A stretch of DNA of 17,108 nucleotides from Mycobacterium sp. (GCA_023264755.1 JAHFVB010000029.1:1-17108); one strand, 5' to 3'. Shown: positions 1 to 8,021, numbered from the stretch's first letter. Translations and numbers: made by a program. The notes: generated from the sequence alone by a model not told the origin.

Positions 1-597
1 GAACACGTCACCGCTGTGGTCGCTGAGCAACGAAATCGCCTGCGACAGTTCGACGAGGGTGTCTCGGATGCTCGCGCCCTGACCGCGCAGGTTGTTCGCG
101 GTGGTGTGCACGACGGCACCCAGCGTGCTGAGCCCGCCCGGCTGGGTCGGCTGCAGCAGTTGGCCGATGCGTTCGAGCTGCGTGCGCAGGTCATCCCATT
201 CGACGGGGACGGCGGTGCGCACCTCGGGGATCACCGCGTGGTCCGGCATCGTCGGCCCGCCGGTGTAGGGCGGGGTCAGCTGCAGGACCCGGGCCGTCAC
301 GATTGCCGGCGAGAGGAGGGCGGCCCTTGCGTCGGCGGGCACCTTGTACTTGGCGTCGAACCAGAAGGTGATCTTCACGCGCTTGGGCTGCGGTTCGATC
401 GAGTCGATCTTGCCGACGTTGACGCCGAGGATGCGCACGTCGTCGCCGGGAAAGATGCCGTTGCTGTTGGCGAAGTATGCAACGACGGTCGTCCTGTGCG
501 CCGCGCCGGCCGAATGCACCATGATCACGACGGCGGCGACGAGGGTGGACAGCAGTATCGCAGCCAGCCCGATCCGAACGTTGGCGTGCTTGGTCAT
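1..597 (-). CDS. mceD: Mce family protein MceD, N-terminal part (cut by window edge)
   Basis: This is the first 199 residues of an MceD-type protein; the 3' end lies beyond position 1. Mce proteins are envelope substrate-binding components of mycobacterial lipid importers that work with YrbE permeases. One membrane-spanning or signal-anchor segment covers residues about 7-28. It is followed by an MCE domain (about 36-110) with the usual PGDDVRILGVNVGKI stretch, then the start of the helical region. The ATG overlaps the stop of mceC (ATGA at 594-597), so the start is firm and translation is probably coupled. Family and position in the operon agree; the lipid substrate cannot be told from the sequence. 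Confidence 0.93.
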   Translation of the reverse strand, partial: MTKHANVRIGLAAILLSTLVAAVVIMVHSAGAAHRTTVVAYFANSNGIFPGDDVRILGVNVGKIDSIEPQPKRVKITFWFDAKYKVPADARAALLSPAIVTARVLQLTPPYTGGPTMPDHAVIPEVRTAVPVEWDDLRTQLERIGQLLQPTQPGGLSTLGAVVHTTANNLRGQGASIRDTLVELSQAISLLSDHSGDVF

Positions 598-1874
598 TCG
601 CCCTCCCCATTGGGCGGGGGCACTGGGACGTAGACCGGAGTCGACGCCGGCACCGGCGAGGGATCGGCGGGTGGTCCCGGTGGGGGTCCGCCAGGGGGCG
701 GTGCCGGCGCGGGCGGCCGGTAGGGATAGCGCGGATCGCCCGGGTGGCCCGTGATCGCGTCGGGCAGGTTCAGCCGTGGCTCACCGCCCTGCCCCGTGCG
801 CGGGTAGGGCATCGGCAAGGGCGGGGTGCCTTGCTGCCCCGTCTGCGGATCGGTCAACTGCGACGGCAGCAGTACGTTCGGGTCGAGCCCCAGGTCGGAG
901 AACGCGGCGTCGATGAACGGCTGAATGAACTGGCCGGGCAGCAGGTTTGCGATGTAGAACTTGAAGAACGGGCCGGACGCCATCGACTCGCCCAGTGACA
1001 TCACGTACTGGTTGAACTTCTTGATCGCCAGGTGCAGCCGGTCCTTCCGATCGTCGAGAATCGTCAGTACCTGGTTGAGCTTGTCGAGGGCGGGGGTGAG
1101 GGTTTGTCTGTGCTCGGCGATGAGTCCCTCGAGCTCCCGGCTGGCCGCCGCGACGTGGGCGCAGAGTTCGTCGAGGGCGCGGCTTTGCCTCTCCAGTTGG
1201 ATCAGCAACGAGTTCGTGTCGTTGATCAACGTGACGATTCCGTCGCTGCGTTCGGCCAGTACCGTCGTCGCCCTATTCGCGTCGGCCAACATCTTTCGCA
1301 ACTGGGCGTCGCGGGCGTTGAGCGTCCGCGAGAAACGGGCCAGTCCCTGCATCGCGTGTTGGAGCGCGGGCGGGGTCTCCGACAACGTGTCGGCCAGTAC
1401 GGCCCACGAGTCCGACAATCGGTTGGTGTCCAGCCCGCTGATGGTCGAGCTCAGTTCGCCGAGCGCATCGGGCAGTTGGTAGGGCGAGGTCGTGCGGTCC
1501 AGCGGTATCGGGTCGGACAGCGTGCCGCCACCCTCGGGTGTCAACTCGATGACCTTGGCGCCCAGGATACTTCGCGTCTTGATCGCCGCTTCGGTTCGGT
1601 CCCCGAGCCGAACGCCGTCGTCGACCTCGAACCTGACCAGCACGCGCGCTCCATCGAGGTCGATGCCGGTCACCGTGCCCTGCTTGAAGCCGGAGACCTG
1701 AACCGCCGCACCGGTCAACAGACCTCCGGCCTCGGCGAAGTAGGCCGAGTACTGCCGGTTCGTATTGACGAACGGCAACTTGCCGTAGTTGAGGGCGCCG
1801 AGCACCACGCTCACGGTGACTGCGACGCCGACCGCGCCGACGATCAGGGGATTGCGTTCTGCGAAGGTCTTCAT
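594..1874 (-). CDS. mceC: Mce family protein MceC
   Basis: A 426-residue Mce protein of the lipid-import system. An N-terminal anchor (about residues 9-29, after MKTFAERNP) is followed by an MCE domain (about 40-112) and a long helical region (about 130-300), which in this family is thought to form the tunnel or stalk. The C-terminal tail of about 80 residues is very rich in proline, with APAPPPGGPPPGPP-like runs, as in many MceC proteins. I chose the ATG at 1874 because it makes an ATGA overlap with mceB and gives the family-typical start. An in-frame ATG four codons earlier (1886) is the alternative; a GGGAG ribosome-binding sequence lies just before 1886. The stop overlaps the mceD start. 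Confidence 0.93.
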   Translation of the reverse strand: MKTFAERNPLIVGAVGVAVTVSVVLGALNYGKLPFVNTNRQYSAYFAEAGGLLTGAAVQVSGFKQGTVTGIDLDGARVLVRFEVDDGVRLGDRTEAAIKTRSILGAKVIELTPEGGGTLSDPIPLDRTTSPYQLPDALGELSSTISGLDTNRLSDSWAVLADTLSETPPALQHAMQGLARFSRTLNARDAQLRKMLADANRATTVLAERSDGIVTLINDTNSLLIQLERQSRALDELCAHVAAASRELEGLIAEHRQTLTPALDKLNQVLTILDDRKDRLHLAIKKFNQYVMSLGESMASGPFFKFYIANLLPGQFIQPFIDAAFSDLGLDPNVLLPSQLTDPQTGQQGTPPLPMPYPRTGQGGEPRLNLPDAITGHPGDPRYPYRPPAPAPPPGGPPPGPPADPSPVPASTPVYVPVPPPNGEGE

Positions 1875-2899
1875 CGTGGCGTGCATCTCCCGCTGTCCTG
1901 ACCGGCGATCTTGACGTAGACCGGTTGTCCGCCTTTGCCATTCAGCTTCAGAAGCAAGTCGCAGAGATAGAAGCTGAAGAAGTCGCCGTAGAGACCCTGG
2001 CGGTTCAGCATCTGGTAGGCGTCCGGCAGGGTGTTGAGCAGTTTGTCGAAGTAGTCGCGATCGGCCAGGACGGCGCCGGCCGCTCGGTCCAGCTCGTGGA
2101 TGCTCTTCACCAGCGGTGGGCGACTCTGCCCGAGGAGCTCGCCGATCGTCGCCGCTGCCGCGTCGGCATGGGCAAGCCCGTTGCTCAGGTCCTGGCCCCG
2201 GTCGGCCAGCGTCGCCAGCAAGCTCGACAGCGAGTCGATGGCGTGGCCGAGCTGCGAGCTCTGGTCGCCGAGCGAGCCCAGCACGGTACCGAGGTTCGCA
2301 ATGACCTGGCCGATCAGCTGGTCCCGATCGGCGAGCTTGTTGGTCAGGGCGGCCAGCTGGATGAGAAACGACGTGATCGAGGTGTCTTCGCCCTGCAGCA
2401 CTTCGATCAGTTGTTTGGACAAGGCGTTGACCTGGTCGGCCTTCAATGCTTGAAACAGCGGGCGGAAGCCGCCGAGTAGGGCGTCCAAGTCCAGCGCCGG
2501 TGCGGTGCGCGACACCGGGATGGTGGCTCCGGGTGCGAGTGGCCGGGTACCCCCGGCCCCCTCCTCGAGCGCCAGATAGCGTTCGCCGATCAGGTTTCGG
2601 TAGCGGATGACCGCTCTGCTGCCCTCCGTCAGTACCACGGAGTCGTCGGTCCCGAAGGTCACCAGAGCGGTGCCGTCGTCGCGGATTCTGATCGTCTTGA
2701 CCTTGCCCACCTCGACTCCCGCGATGCGGACGAAGTTGCCCTCCTCCAATCCCGAAACCGTATGGAATTCCGCGCTATACGTGTGCTCCGGGAGGAAGCG
2801 CAGTTGAGCGAAGATGGCCAACATGGCGACCAGCCCGAGCGCGCAGACCGTCATGAAGATACCCAAGCGCCAGATCGCGCCTCGCAGGTTCTCTCTCAT
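1871..2899 (-). CDS. mceB: Mce family protein MceB
   Basis: A 342-residue protein, the usual size for MceB. It has an N-terminal membrane anchor (about residues 11-32) and an MCE domain (about 39-115, including NFVRIAGVEVGKVKTI). A helical region full of L-x-D/Q-L heptad-like spacing follows. The C-terminus has a conserved-looking YGDFFSFYLCDLLLK segment and ends in GRCTPR, so two cysteines lie near the C-terminus. The ATG at 2899 follows a GAGG ribosome-binding sequence and starts 11 bases after the mceA stop. The open frame continues upstream into mceA, but that extension has no Mce character. Role inferred from family: part of the hetero-hexameric Mce lipid shuttle. Confidence 0.93.
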   Translation of the reverse strand: MRENLRGAIWRLGIFMTVCALGLVAMLAIFAQLRFLPEHTYSAEFHTVSGLEEGNFVRIAGVEVGKVKTIRIRDDGTALVTFGTDDSVVLTEGSRAVIRYRNLIGERYLALEEGAGGTRPLAPGATIPVSRTAPALDLDALLGGFRPLFQALKADQVNALSKQLIEVLQGEDTSITSFLIQLAALTNKLADRDQLIGQVIANLGTVLGSLGDQSSQLGHAIDSLSSLLATLADRGQDLSNGLAHADAAAATIGELLGQSRPPLVKSIHELDRAAGAVLADRDYFDKLLNTLPDAYQMLNRQGLYGDFFSFYLCDLLLKLNGKGGQPVYVKIAGQDSGRCTPR

Positions 2900-2910
2900 G
2901 ATTCGCCTCG

Positions 2911-4374
2911 TCAGGGTGACGGCGCTGCCCGCTCGGGCAGCGGCGGTGCAGGGGTGGGTTGGAGTTGCGCGGGGACGGGCACGACGAAGGGTTCCGAGCC
3001 CGGTGGCGGCGGGCCGGGCTCGCGCGGCGCACCCGGCGCAGGGGCCGGCGGCAGTCCGGGCCACAGCGGTGTTCCATCCGCGGCGTACAGCGGCGCCCCA
3101 TAGGGTGGCGCCCCGGGATACGGGATCGGCCCGGGTGCGGGACCACCCGGGTAGCGGATGCTGGGTGGTTCGGGCTGCGCCCGGGTGACGGGGAAGTAGT
3201 CGGCGAACCCCGGAAAGCCGATGCCCGGGTTCGGCCGAATGTCGAGACCAGTCCCCCACCCGGTGTTCGTGATGAGTTGGCGGACCGGCCAATTGGCGGC
3301 CACATCCGGCAGCGATCCGCAGCCGGGCCGGCCTCCAGGACCGCCCTTGGCGCCGATGATGGGCAGGTTCTGCGGGTACCGGTATGCGTCCGGCCCGAAG
3401 AGCAGAGCGCTGTCGAGGATCAGCGACTTCCCGTTCGCTCCTCCGGTTGCGTCCAGGTAGCCGGTATCGAGTGCGGTCTTGGCACCGACCAACGTGCAGG
3501 TGAACGTCGGCTGGTACTTCATCAGCAGCCGGGCCGTCGATTCGAAGACGGCGACGGCATCGACCAGGTTGCCCTGGTTGGGACCGAGCAACTCGACTCC
3601 GCTGCGCGAGAGCCCGACGACACCGGCAAGCAGCGAGTCCATCGTCTGCGCGTTGTCGGAGACAGTGCCGCTGGTGGTGGCCGTGTCAGCCAAGGCCGCC
3701 AAGATGTTCGGGGCCGCCTCCCCATAGGCGTCGCCGAGCGCCTTGAGCGCCCGCCGGTCCGCGGCGACGGTGTCGGCGCGAGCGTTGACCGACAGCAGCA
3801 CGTCGTTGGCGTCGGTGATGGCCTGCCCCATCGTGGCGCCGTGGCCCCGCAACCCCTCCGCCAGGGCGGACAACACGGCCTGAAGCTTCTCGGGGTCGAG
3901 CTGTTTGAGCACTGCAGCCAGGTCCCGGAACAGCGTGTTGATCTCGGTGCTGACGTTCTCGGAGCGGATCACCGCGCCCGCAGCCAGGCGTTGCGGGCTC
4001 GGGTCACGCGGATAGACCAGCTCGACGAACTTGCCGCTGAACAGCGTCCCCGCCCGAATGCGCGCACCCACGTTGGCCGGGATGTACTCCAGCTGCGCCG
4101 GGTCGAGGTCCAGGGTCAAGCTCACGTGGTCGCGGTCGTGGTCGTGGCCTCCGGCGACGTGGCCGACCCGACCGACCTGCACCCCGCGCATCATGACCTT
4201 GGCCCCCTGGGCCATCACCAAGCCCGCCCGGTCCGACGTCAGCGTCACCGGAACGTACGGGTGGAACGCCCCCGAGAACAACGCCGACGTCAACGCGACG
4301 ACGCCGGCGGTGACAATGACGAAGATCAGGGTCCACCAACCGGGATGCATGCCCTCTGAACGCGTGTCCGACAT
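2911..4374 (-). CDS. mceA: Mce family protein MceA
   Basis: A 487-residue protein and the first Mce subunit after the YrbE permease pair, so MceA by position. It has an N-terminal membrane segment (about residues 13-33), an MCE domain (about 41-121) and a helical domain (about 130-290). The C-terminal part (about 385 onward) is dominated by Pro, Gly and Ala. A His/Asp cluster, GGHDHDRDH at residues 75-83, sits in a loop of the MCE domain between the VQVGRV strand and the SLTLDLDP strand; I do not recall this as a standard feature. The start ATG lies 6 bases after the yrbEB stop, with a GGGG run as possible ribosome-binding site. Confidence 0.93.
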   Translation of the reverse strand: MSDTRSEGMHPGWWTLIFVIVTAGVVALTSALFSGAFHPYVPVTLTSDRAGLVMAQGAKVMMRGVQVGRVGHVAGGHDHDRDHVSLTLDLDPAQLEYIPANVGARIRAGTLFSGKFVELVYPRDPSPQRLAAGAVIRSENVSTEINTLFRDLAAVLKQLDPEKLQAVLSALAEGLRGHGATMGQAITDANDVLLSVNARADTVAADRRALKALGDAYGEAAPNILAALADTATTSGTVSDNAQTMDSLLAGVVGLSRSGVELLGPNQGNLVDAVAVFESTARLLMKYQPTFTCTLVGAKTALDTGYLDATGGANGKSLILDSALLFGPDAYRYPQNLPIIGAKGGPGGRPGCGSLPDVAANWPVRQLITNTGWGTGLDIRPNPGIGFPGFADYFPVTRAQPEPPSIRYPGGPAPGPIPYPGAPPYGAPLYAADGTPLWPGLPPAPAPGAPREPGPPPPGSEPFVVPVPAQLQPTPAPPLPERAAPSP

Positions 4375-4380
4375 CGCCAG

Positions 4381-5238
4381 CTACCCCGACAGGTGGAAGT
4401 TTCCGGATTGTCCGTAGATCGACAGGGCCACCGCCAGTAGCAACAGCACCAGGACGATCAGGGAACTGCGCACCGAATGCCCCACCGCTTCACCGACTCC
4501 CGCCGGCCCTCCCGACGCGGTGTAGCCGTAGTAGGTGTGGATCAGCATGATCGCGATTCCCATCAGGATCACCGTGAACACCGACCACAACAGATCGGTC
4601 GAGTTCAGGAAGGTGTTGAAGTAGTGGTCATAGACACCGGTGGACTGGCCGTAGAACCCCGTCGTCCCCAACCGGGCGGCCAGGAACGCACACACCATCG
4701 CCACGCAGTACAACGGGATCACCACCACCACGCCGGCAACGATTCGAGTGGAGACCAGATAGGCCACCGACCGCACCGCCATCACCTCGAGCGCGTCGAT
4801 CTCGTCGGCGATGCGCATCGCCCCAAGTTGCGCGGTGGCGCCCGCACCGATCGTGGCCGCCAATCCGATGCCGGCCACGGCGGGGGCGATGATGCGCACA
4901 TTGACGTATGCGGAGATGAAACCCGTCATCGCCTCGACGCCGATGCCGGACAATTCGTTGTACCCCTGTACGGCGATGACCGCGCCCGTCGACAAGGTGA
5001 GGAAGCCGACGATGACGACGGTCCCGCCGATCACCGCCAATGCGCCCGTGCCCAGGCTCATCTGAGCGATGAGCCGCAGCATCTCCGTTCGGTACCGGAC
5101 GGTTGCATGGCCGATCTCGCGTACGGATCTGGCGTTGAAGGCCAGCTGAGTGCCGATGCGATTCCAGCTGTCGGCGACTCCGGTCACCACGGCGGTGAGC
5201 CACTGGGACCGACGACGTGGGGCAGCGGTGTCAGTCAT
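4381..5238 (-). CDS. yrbEB: YrbE-type permease, second subunit (MlaE/PF02405 family)
   Basis: A 285-residue polytopic membrane protein, one of the two permease subunits of a Mce ABC-type importer. It has about five or six hydrophobic segments between residues 60 and 280. The coupling-type motif ADEIDALEVMAV (about 144-155) matches the EExDALxxM motif of MlaE/YrbE proteins, thought to contact the ATPase MceG/MkL, which is normally encoded elsewhere. The ATG overlaps the yrbEA stop (ATGA, 5235-5238), giving strict coupling. The open frame continues far upstream across yrbEA, but this is the wrong frame of that gene and not part of the protein. Confidence 0.95.
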   Translation of the reverse strand: MTDTAAPRRRSQWLTAVVTGVADSWNRIGTQLAFNARSVREIGHATVRYRTEMLRLIAQMSLGTGALAVIGGTVVIVGFLTLSTGAVIAVQGYNELSGIGVEAMTGFISAYVNVRIIAPAVAGIGLAATIGAGATAQLGAMRIADEIDALEVMAVRSVAYLVSTRIVAGVVVVIPLYCVAMVCAFLAARLGTTGFYGQSTGVYDHYFNTFLNSTDLLWSVFTVILMGIAIMLIHTYYGYTASGGPAGVGEAVGHSVRSSLIVLVLLLLAVALSIYGQSGNFHLSG

Positions 5239-6002
5239 TTGAAGCTCGTGTAGTAGACGGCCGTCGCGATGATGTTGATGACGAACAGCGCGATGAACGA
5301 GTACACGACGGTCTCGTTGACTGCATTGCCGACGCCTTGCGGGCCTCGTTTCACCGACATGCCCTTGTAGCAGGCAATCAGCGCGGCGGCGATGCCGAAC
5401 AAGGCGCCCTTGACCAACCCCAGAATGACTTCGGGCAGGCCGGTGAACAAGGTCAGGCCCGCCGCGAAGGCTCCCGGGGTGACGTGCTGGACGTACACGA
5501 CGAAGCAATAGGAACCGGCCAGCCCGACGAAGGTCACCAGGGCTACCAGGGATACGGCGACCACGCTGGCGGCCAGCACCCTGGGTGCCGCCAGCCGGCG
5601 CACGGGGTCGACCCCCATCACGCGTAGCGCGTCGAGTTCCTCGTGGATGGCGCGCGCGCCGAGGTCGGCGCACATCGCGGTCGCGCCGGTGCCGGCCACC
5701 ACCAGAACGGTGACGATTGGCCCGATTTCGCTGACTGCGGCGGCCGCTGCGCCCGTGCCGGAGAAGTCGGCGGCGCCGAATTCGGTCAGCAGGACGTTGA
5801 GCGTCAACACCACCAGCACGGTGAACGGGATGGCCAGCAGCAGGGTCGGGACGATCGCCACTCGCGCCACGAACCAGGCTTGCAGAAAGAACTCCCGCCA
5901 CGCGAACGGCGGCTTGAGCAGCTCCACGAACGTGTCCAGGGCCATGGCGTAGAACTCGCCGACGGCGCGCAGTGGCTTGGTCACGGCGTAGGGCTGGATC
6001 AC
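5235..6002 (-). CDS. yrbEA: YrbE-type permease, first subunit (MlaE/PF02405 family)
   Basis: A 255-residue polytopic membrane protein and the first gene of the mce operon. Hydrophobic segments start at about residue 45. The family motif EELDALRVMGVDP (about 121-133) is complete, including the glycine that YrbEB replaces with alanine. I take the GTG at 6002 as start because a GGGAGGG ribosome-binding sequence lies at the right distance upstream and because MIQPYAVTKP-like N-termini are usual. About 210 bases separate it from the gene upstream, so the mce operon probably has its own promoter there. Confidence 0.94.
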   Translation of the reverse strand: MIQPYAVTKPLRAVGEFYAMALDTFVELLKPPFAWREFFLQAWFVARVAIVPTLLLAIPFTVLVVLTLNVLLTEFGAADFSGTGAAAAAVSEIGPIVTVLVVAGTGATAMCADLGARAIHEELDALRVMGVDPVRRLAAPRVLAASVVAVSLVALVTFVGLAGSYCFVVYVQHVTPGAFAAGLTLFTGLPEVILGLVKGALFGIAAALIACYKGMSVKRGPQGVGNAVNETVVYSFIALFVINIIATAVYYTSFK

Positions 6003-6085
6003 TAGCTACCCTCCCGGTCCCGACGGGTTCGCCGCGCAGCAAAGATACTTTGGGGCCTATCACAATCCATGTTCAAGGCCCGGTC

Positions 6086-6109
6086 CAGCAGGGTCTTTAG
6101 ACCCTGCTG
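6086..6109. promoter_or_regulatory. 24-bp perfect palindrome upstream of the mce operon
   Basis: Arms CAGCAGGGTCT and AGACCCTGCTG are separated by TT; all 11 pairs match. It lies 84-107 bases before the yrbEA start. It could be an operator for a dimeric regulator (mce operons are known to be controlled by GntR- and TetR-type repressors) or a transcript hairpin. No T-run follows on either strand, which argues somewhat against a classical intrinsic terminator. Confidence 0.5.
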
Positions 6110-6178
6110 AGGCCGCAAAAGTACTCACGAAGTGCGGCCGGGACACCTGCTATCAGGCGAGCCGCGCCCGGGCCGCGA

Positions 6179-6196
6179 CGCTCCCCCTCGGGAGCG
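6179..6196 (-). terminator. Putative terminator hairpin after the DUF202 gene
   Basis: Perfect 7-bp stem CGCTCCC/GGGAGCG with a four-base loop, 17 bases downstream of the DUF202 stop codon on the minus strand. It has no T-run, which is common for actinobacterial hairpin terminators. It would separate the SDR-DUF202 operon from the mce operon. Confidence 0.4.
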
Positions 6197-6212
6197 ACCA
6201 CGCGGTCGGCTG

Positions 6213-6590
6213 CTAGTACCGCAACGCCACGACGGCCAGCGCAAGCACACCAAGGGCGCCGATGACGCCGGCCATGACGCCGGAGATCGAGTACGGCATG
6301 GGCCCGTACTCCCGTTCGAGGTCCTTCATCTGTTGCCGATTCTGAATCCAGGCCAGGGCCAGCGCGAGCAGGCCGACGACGATCATCACCATTCCGACGA
6401 TCCACGGACTGACGATCGGTTGACGCCGCCCTACGTCTGAGGCGAGGTACTCGAAGAACTTGAAGATGGTGAAGCCAAAGGTGATCAGGGACATGCTCGT
6501 TCGGATCCAGGCCATCAGGGTTCGTTCCTGGGCCAGCCGCGTGCGCTGCGCTGCCATCCGGGTGGATGCGTCCAGAGGTGGTTCGGTCAT
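6213..6590 (-). CDS. DUF202 (YidH-like) membrane protein
   Basis: A 125-residue protein with the DUF202 layout. A short N-terminal polar part contains the family signature RTRLAQERTLMAWIRTSMSL (residues 16-35). Three membrane segments follow at about 33-48, 63-82 and 101-123. The molecular function of the family is not known to me. The ATG at 6590 was chosen because DUF202 proteins begin close to this signature and because it forms an ATGA overlap with the stop of the small ORF upstream; a GGAAG sequence precedes it at short distance. The frame is open further upstream (to 6653) without family-like sequence. Confidence 0.88.
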   Translation of the reverse strand: MTEPPLDASTRMAAQRTRLAQERTLMAWIRTSMSLITFGFTIFKFFEYLASDVGRRQPIVSPWIVGMVMIVVGLLALALAWIQNRQQMKDLEREYGPMPYSISGVMAGVIGALGVLALAVVALRY

Positions 6591-6703
6591 GGCTTCCGTT
6601 CGGCGTGCGATGGTGCGGTGGCCCGACGATGCCACGAGCGGGCCGCCTGGCATGGGGTTTCGCTCAGCACGGTGACCAGGACGGCGGTGATGACGCCGGT
6701 CAT
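6587..6703 (-). CDS. Small 38-residue ORF between SDR and DUF202 genes
   Basis: ATG at 6703 overlaps the stop of the SDR gene (ATGA) and its TGA overlaps the ATG of DUF202 (ATGA), so it bridges the two genes exactly. The product starts with a short hydrophobic stretch (VITAVLVTVL) and then turns basic (SWHRRATAPSHAERKP). I recognise no family. It may be a real micro-protein, a coupling peptide that carries ribosomes from the SDR to the DUF202 gene, or the stub of a lost gene. Confidence 0.3.
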   Translation of the reverse strand: MTGVITAVLVTVLSETPCQAARSWHRRATAPSHAERKP

Positions 6704-7494
6704 CGGCGCGCCTCTTGGATCGAGTTGCCGCCGTCGACGATCAGGGTCTGTCCGGTGACATAGGACGCGGCCGGTGCTGCCAGGCAGGCGGCCAGGTGCG
6801 CAACCTCGTCGGGCCGGCCACCTCGGCCCATCGGCGTGGCGGCGCCGGCGCGGACCTCGTCGGGCGTGGTCGACTCGGTGTGAATCCAGCCGGGCGCCAG
6901 GGAGTTACACGTGATGCCCGAGCCGGCGTAGTCCACCGCGATGGAGCGGGCCAGCCCCGTCATGCCGGCCTTGGCCGCGTGATAGGCCGCGTCGCCGGGA
7001 AAGGCCATGACCGGGCCGGATAGCGAGGCGACCATCACGATGCGACCGTAGGACTGCGCGATCATGTCCGGCAGGACGGACCTGGTCATGGCGAAGGCCG
7101 TGTCGAGATTGCGGGCCAGTGACGCGTGCCAGCCCGTCCAGGTCGTGGTGTGCAGCGGCGTGAGTTCGTCCGCCGACCCAATTGCTGCCAGGCCGGCGTT
7201 GTTGACCAGGGCGTCGACGCGCCCGGTTCGTTGCAGGGCAGCGCTTCTCACCGCGTCCGGTCCGTCGGGTTCGAGCAGATCCGCGATGACGGCGTGCACG
7301 TCGATTCCGAGGCCGCGCAATTCGTCGGCGCGGCGGAAGATGCGGTCGGTGGTCGAGGTGATGATCACCGTCGCGCCCTGTAGGCCCAGGATGCGGGCAC
7401 AGGCGAGGCCGATCCCGTCCTCGGCCCCCGCGCCGGTGACGATCACGGTCCGGCCCGTCTGAACCCGCAACGGGTCATCGCCGGAGGCCGTCAC
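6700..7494 (-). CDS. Short-chain dehydrogenase/reductase (SDR)
   Basis: A 264-residue NAD(P)-dependent oxidoreductase of the classical SDR family. The cofactor motif TGAGAEDGIG is at residues 20-29, a D at 71 in VIADLL, NNAG at 98-101, catalytic Ser157 (VASLSG), and the YHAAK motif with Tyr171 and Lys175. The C-terminal VTGQTLIVDGG at 247-256 is typical of FabG-like members. The substrate cannot be predicted. The start is GTG at 7494, which overlaps the stop of a 28-codon ORF (GTGA), so translation may be coupled; there is no strong ribosome-binding site of its own. It is followed without a gap by the 38-codon ORF and DUF202. Confidence 0.92.
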   Translation of the reverse strand: MTASGDDPLRVQTGRTVIVTGAGAEDGIGLACARILGLQGATVIITSTTDRIFRRADELRGLGIDVHAVIADLLEPDGPDAVRSAALQRTGRVDALVNNAGLAAIGSADELTPLHTTTWTGWHASLARNLDTAFAMTRSVLPDMIAQSYGRIVMVASLSGPVMAFPGDAAYHAAKAGMTGLARSIAVDYAGSGITCNSLAPGWIHTESTTPDEVRAGAATPMGRGGRPDEVAHLAACLAAPAASYVTGQTLIVDGGNSIQEARR

Positions 7495-7577
7495 GATGTC
7501 GCCGCCACGTCGGCGGGGAGCGAGTCGGTGCGCGCATCCTCGAATCCGTTGACCATGATGGGCCGGGCGGCAGTCAT
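7491..7577 (-). pseudogene. 28-codon ORF, possible N-terminal stub of a class III aminotransferase
   Basis: ATG at 7577 follows a GAGGAC ribosome-binding sequence right after the stop of the phosphotransferase-like remnant. The peptide runs IMVNGFEDARTDSLPADVAA and stops at a TGA overlapping the SDR start. The stretch resembles the first 20-odd residues of class III aminotransferases that sit beside or are fused to hydroxylysine-kinase-like phosphotransferases (NAFDPARxDxLPxxV). The rest of that enzyme is absent. The similarity is from memory and short, so this is tentative. It may now act only as a leader ORF for the SDR. Confidence 0.35.
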
Positions 7578-7586
7578 CTCATGTCC

Positions 7587-7949
7587 TCAATCCCGTTTTC
7601 TTCGAGCATGTTTCGGTGGTACTGCCAGAGCCGATCGGATGTCCGCCTCGGCCTCGGTCGGCGAGCTGTCGGTCAGCGCCGCCAGCGTCGACCAGGTGTG
7701 TCGTGATCGGGCTCGTCCGTAGCTGTCGGCCGGCCCGCCCCTGCGCGAGGCCCACGTTGCGGCGTTGAGGGATAATCGTGCCACGACCAACGGGTAGAGC
7801 ACGGCGATTTCGGCATCGGCCAGCGCAGCTGCGACACCATGGTTGCGGGCGAAGGCCGCGTCGATGGGCAGGGGCGCCACGGACGAGGGATCCTCGGGGG
7901 AGCCCACGAAGACGCCGGCAACGGCGATCAGGTCGACGGCCGTCATCAC
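7587..7949 (-). pseudogene. C-terminal remnant of an APH-type (hydroxylysine/homoserine-kinase-like) phosphotransferase
   Basis: A 120-codon frame whose middle part, LADAEIAVLYPLVVARLSLN, followed by AATWASRR and a later RHTWSTLAAL, looks like the last third of aminoglycoside-phosphotransferase-fold kinases (pattern PLTxxExxxLxPLVxARLxxS...W.LLExL). The catalytic part that would contain the HGDxxxxN and DFGD motifs is missing; upstream there are only about 150 bases to the next gene. The frame is open further upstream without an obvious start, and a GTG/ATG pair at 7944-7949 is the best start. It may be a truncated gene or a small gene of unknown role; the family call is moderate. Confidence 0.5.
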
Positions 7950-8021
7950 CGTTGGAACGACCCACAGCCGGCCGCGCCGTGCACATCTCGAATTCCGGTT
8001 AGCAGGGGGTGCGAACGGGGG

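Larger units (their letters stand above)
6003..6212. other. Intergenic region upstream of the mce operon
   Basis: This 210-base gap separates the DUF202 gene from yrbEA, both on the minus strand. It holds a GC-rich hairpin just after the DUF202 stop and a 24-bp palindrome in its middle. On the minus strand, an AT-richer stretch between the palindrome and yrbEA contains TATCTT (6044-6049), a possible -10 element of TANNNT type, but no good -35 lies 16-19 bases upstream of it. A TTGAAC (6071-6076) is present at an unsuitable distance. I therefore place a promoter here by context, not by a clear motif. Confidence 0.5.

Noticed and set aside
2959..4359. 466-codon plus-strand frame opposite mceA
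   Set aside because: It is an antisense shadow of a clear MceA gene and has no recognisable features.
5239..6063. Upstream in-frame extension of yrbEB across yrbEA
   Set aside because: The extension is Arg-rich nonsense in the wrong frame of yrbEA; the ATGA overlap at 5235-5238 marks the true start.
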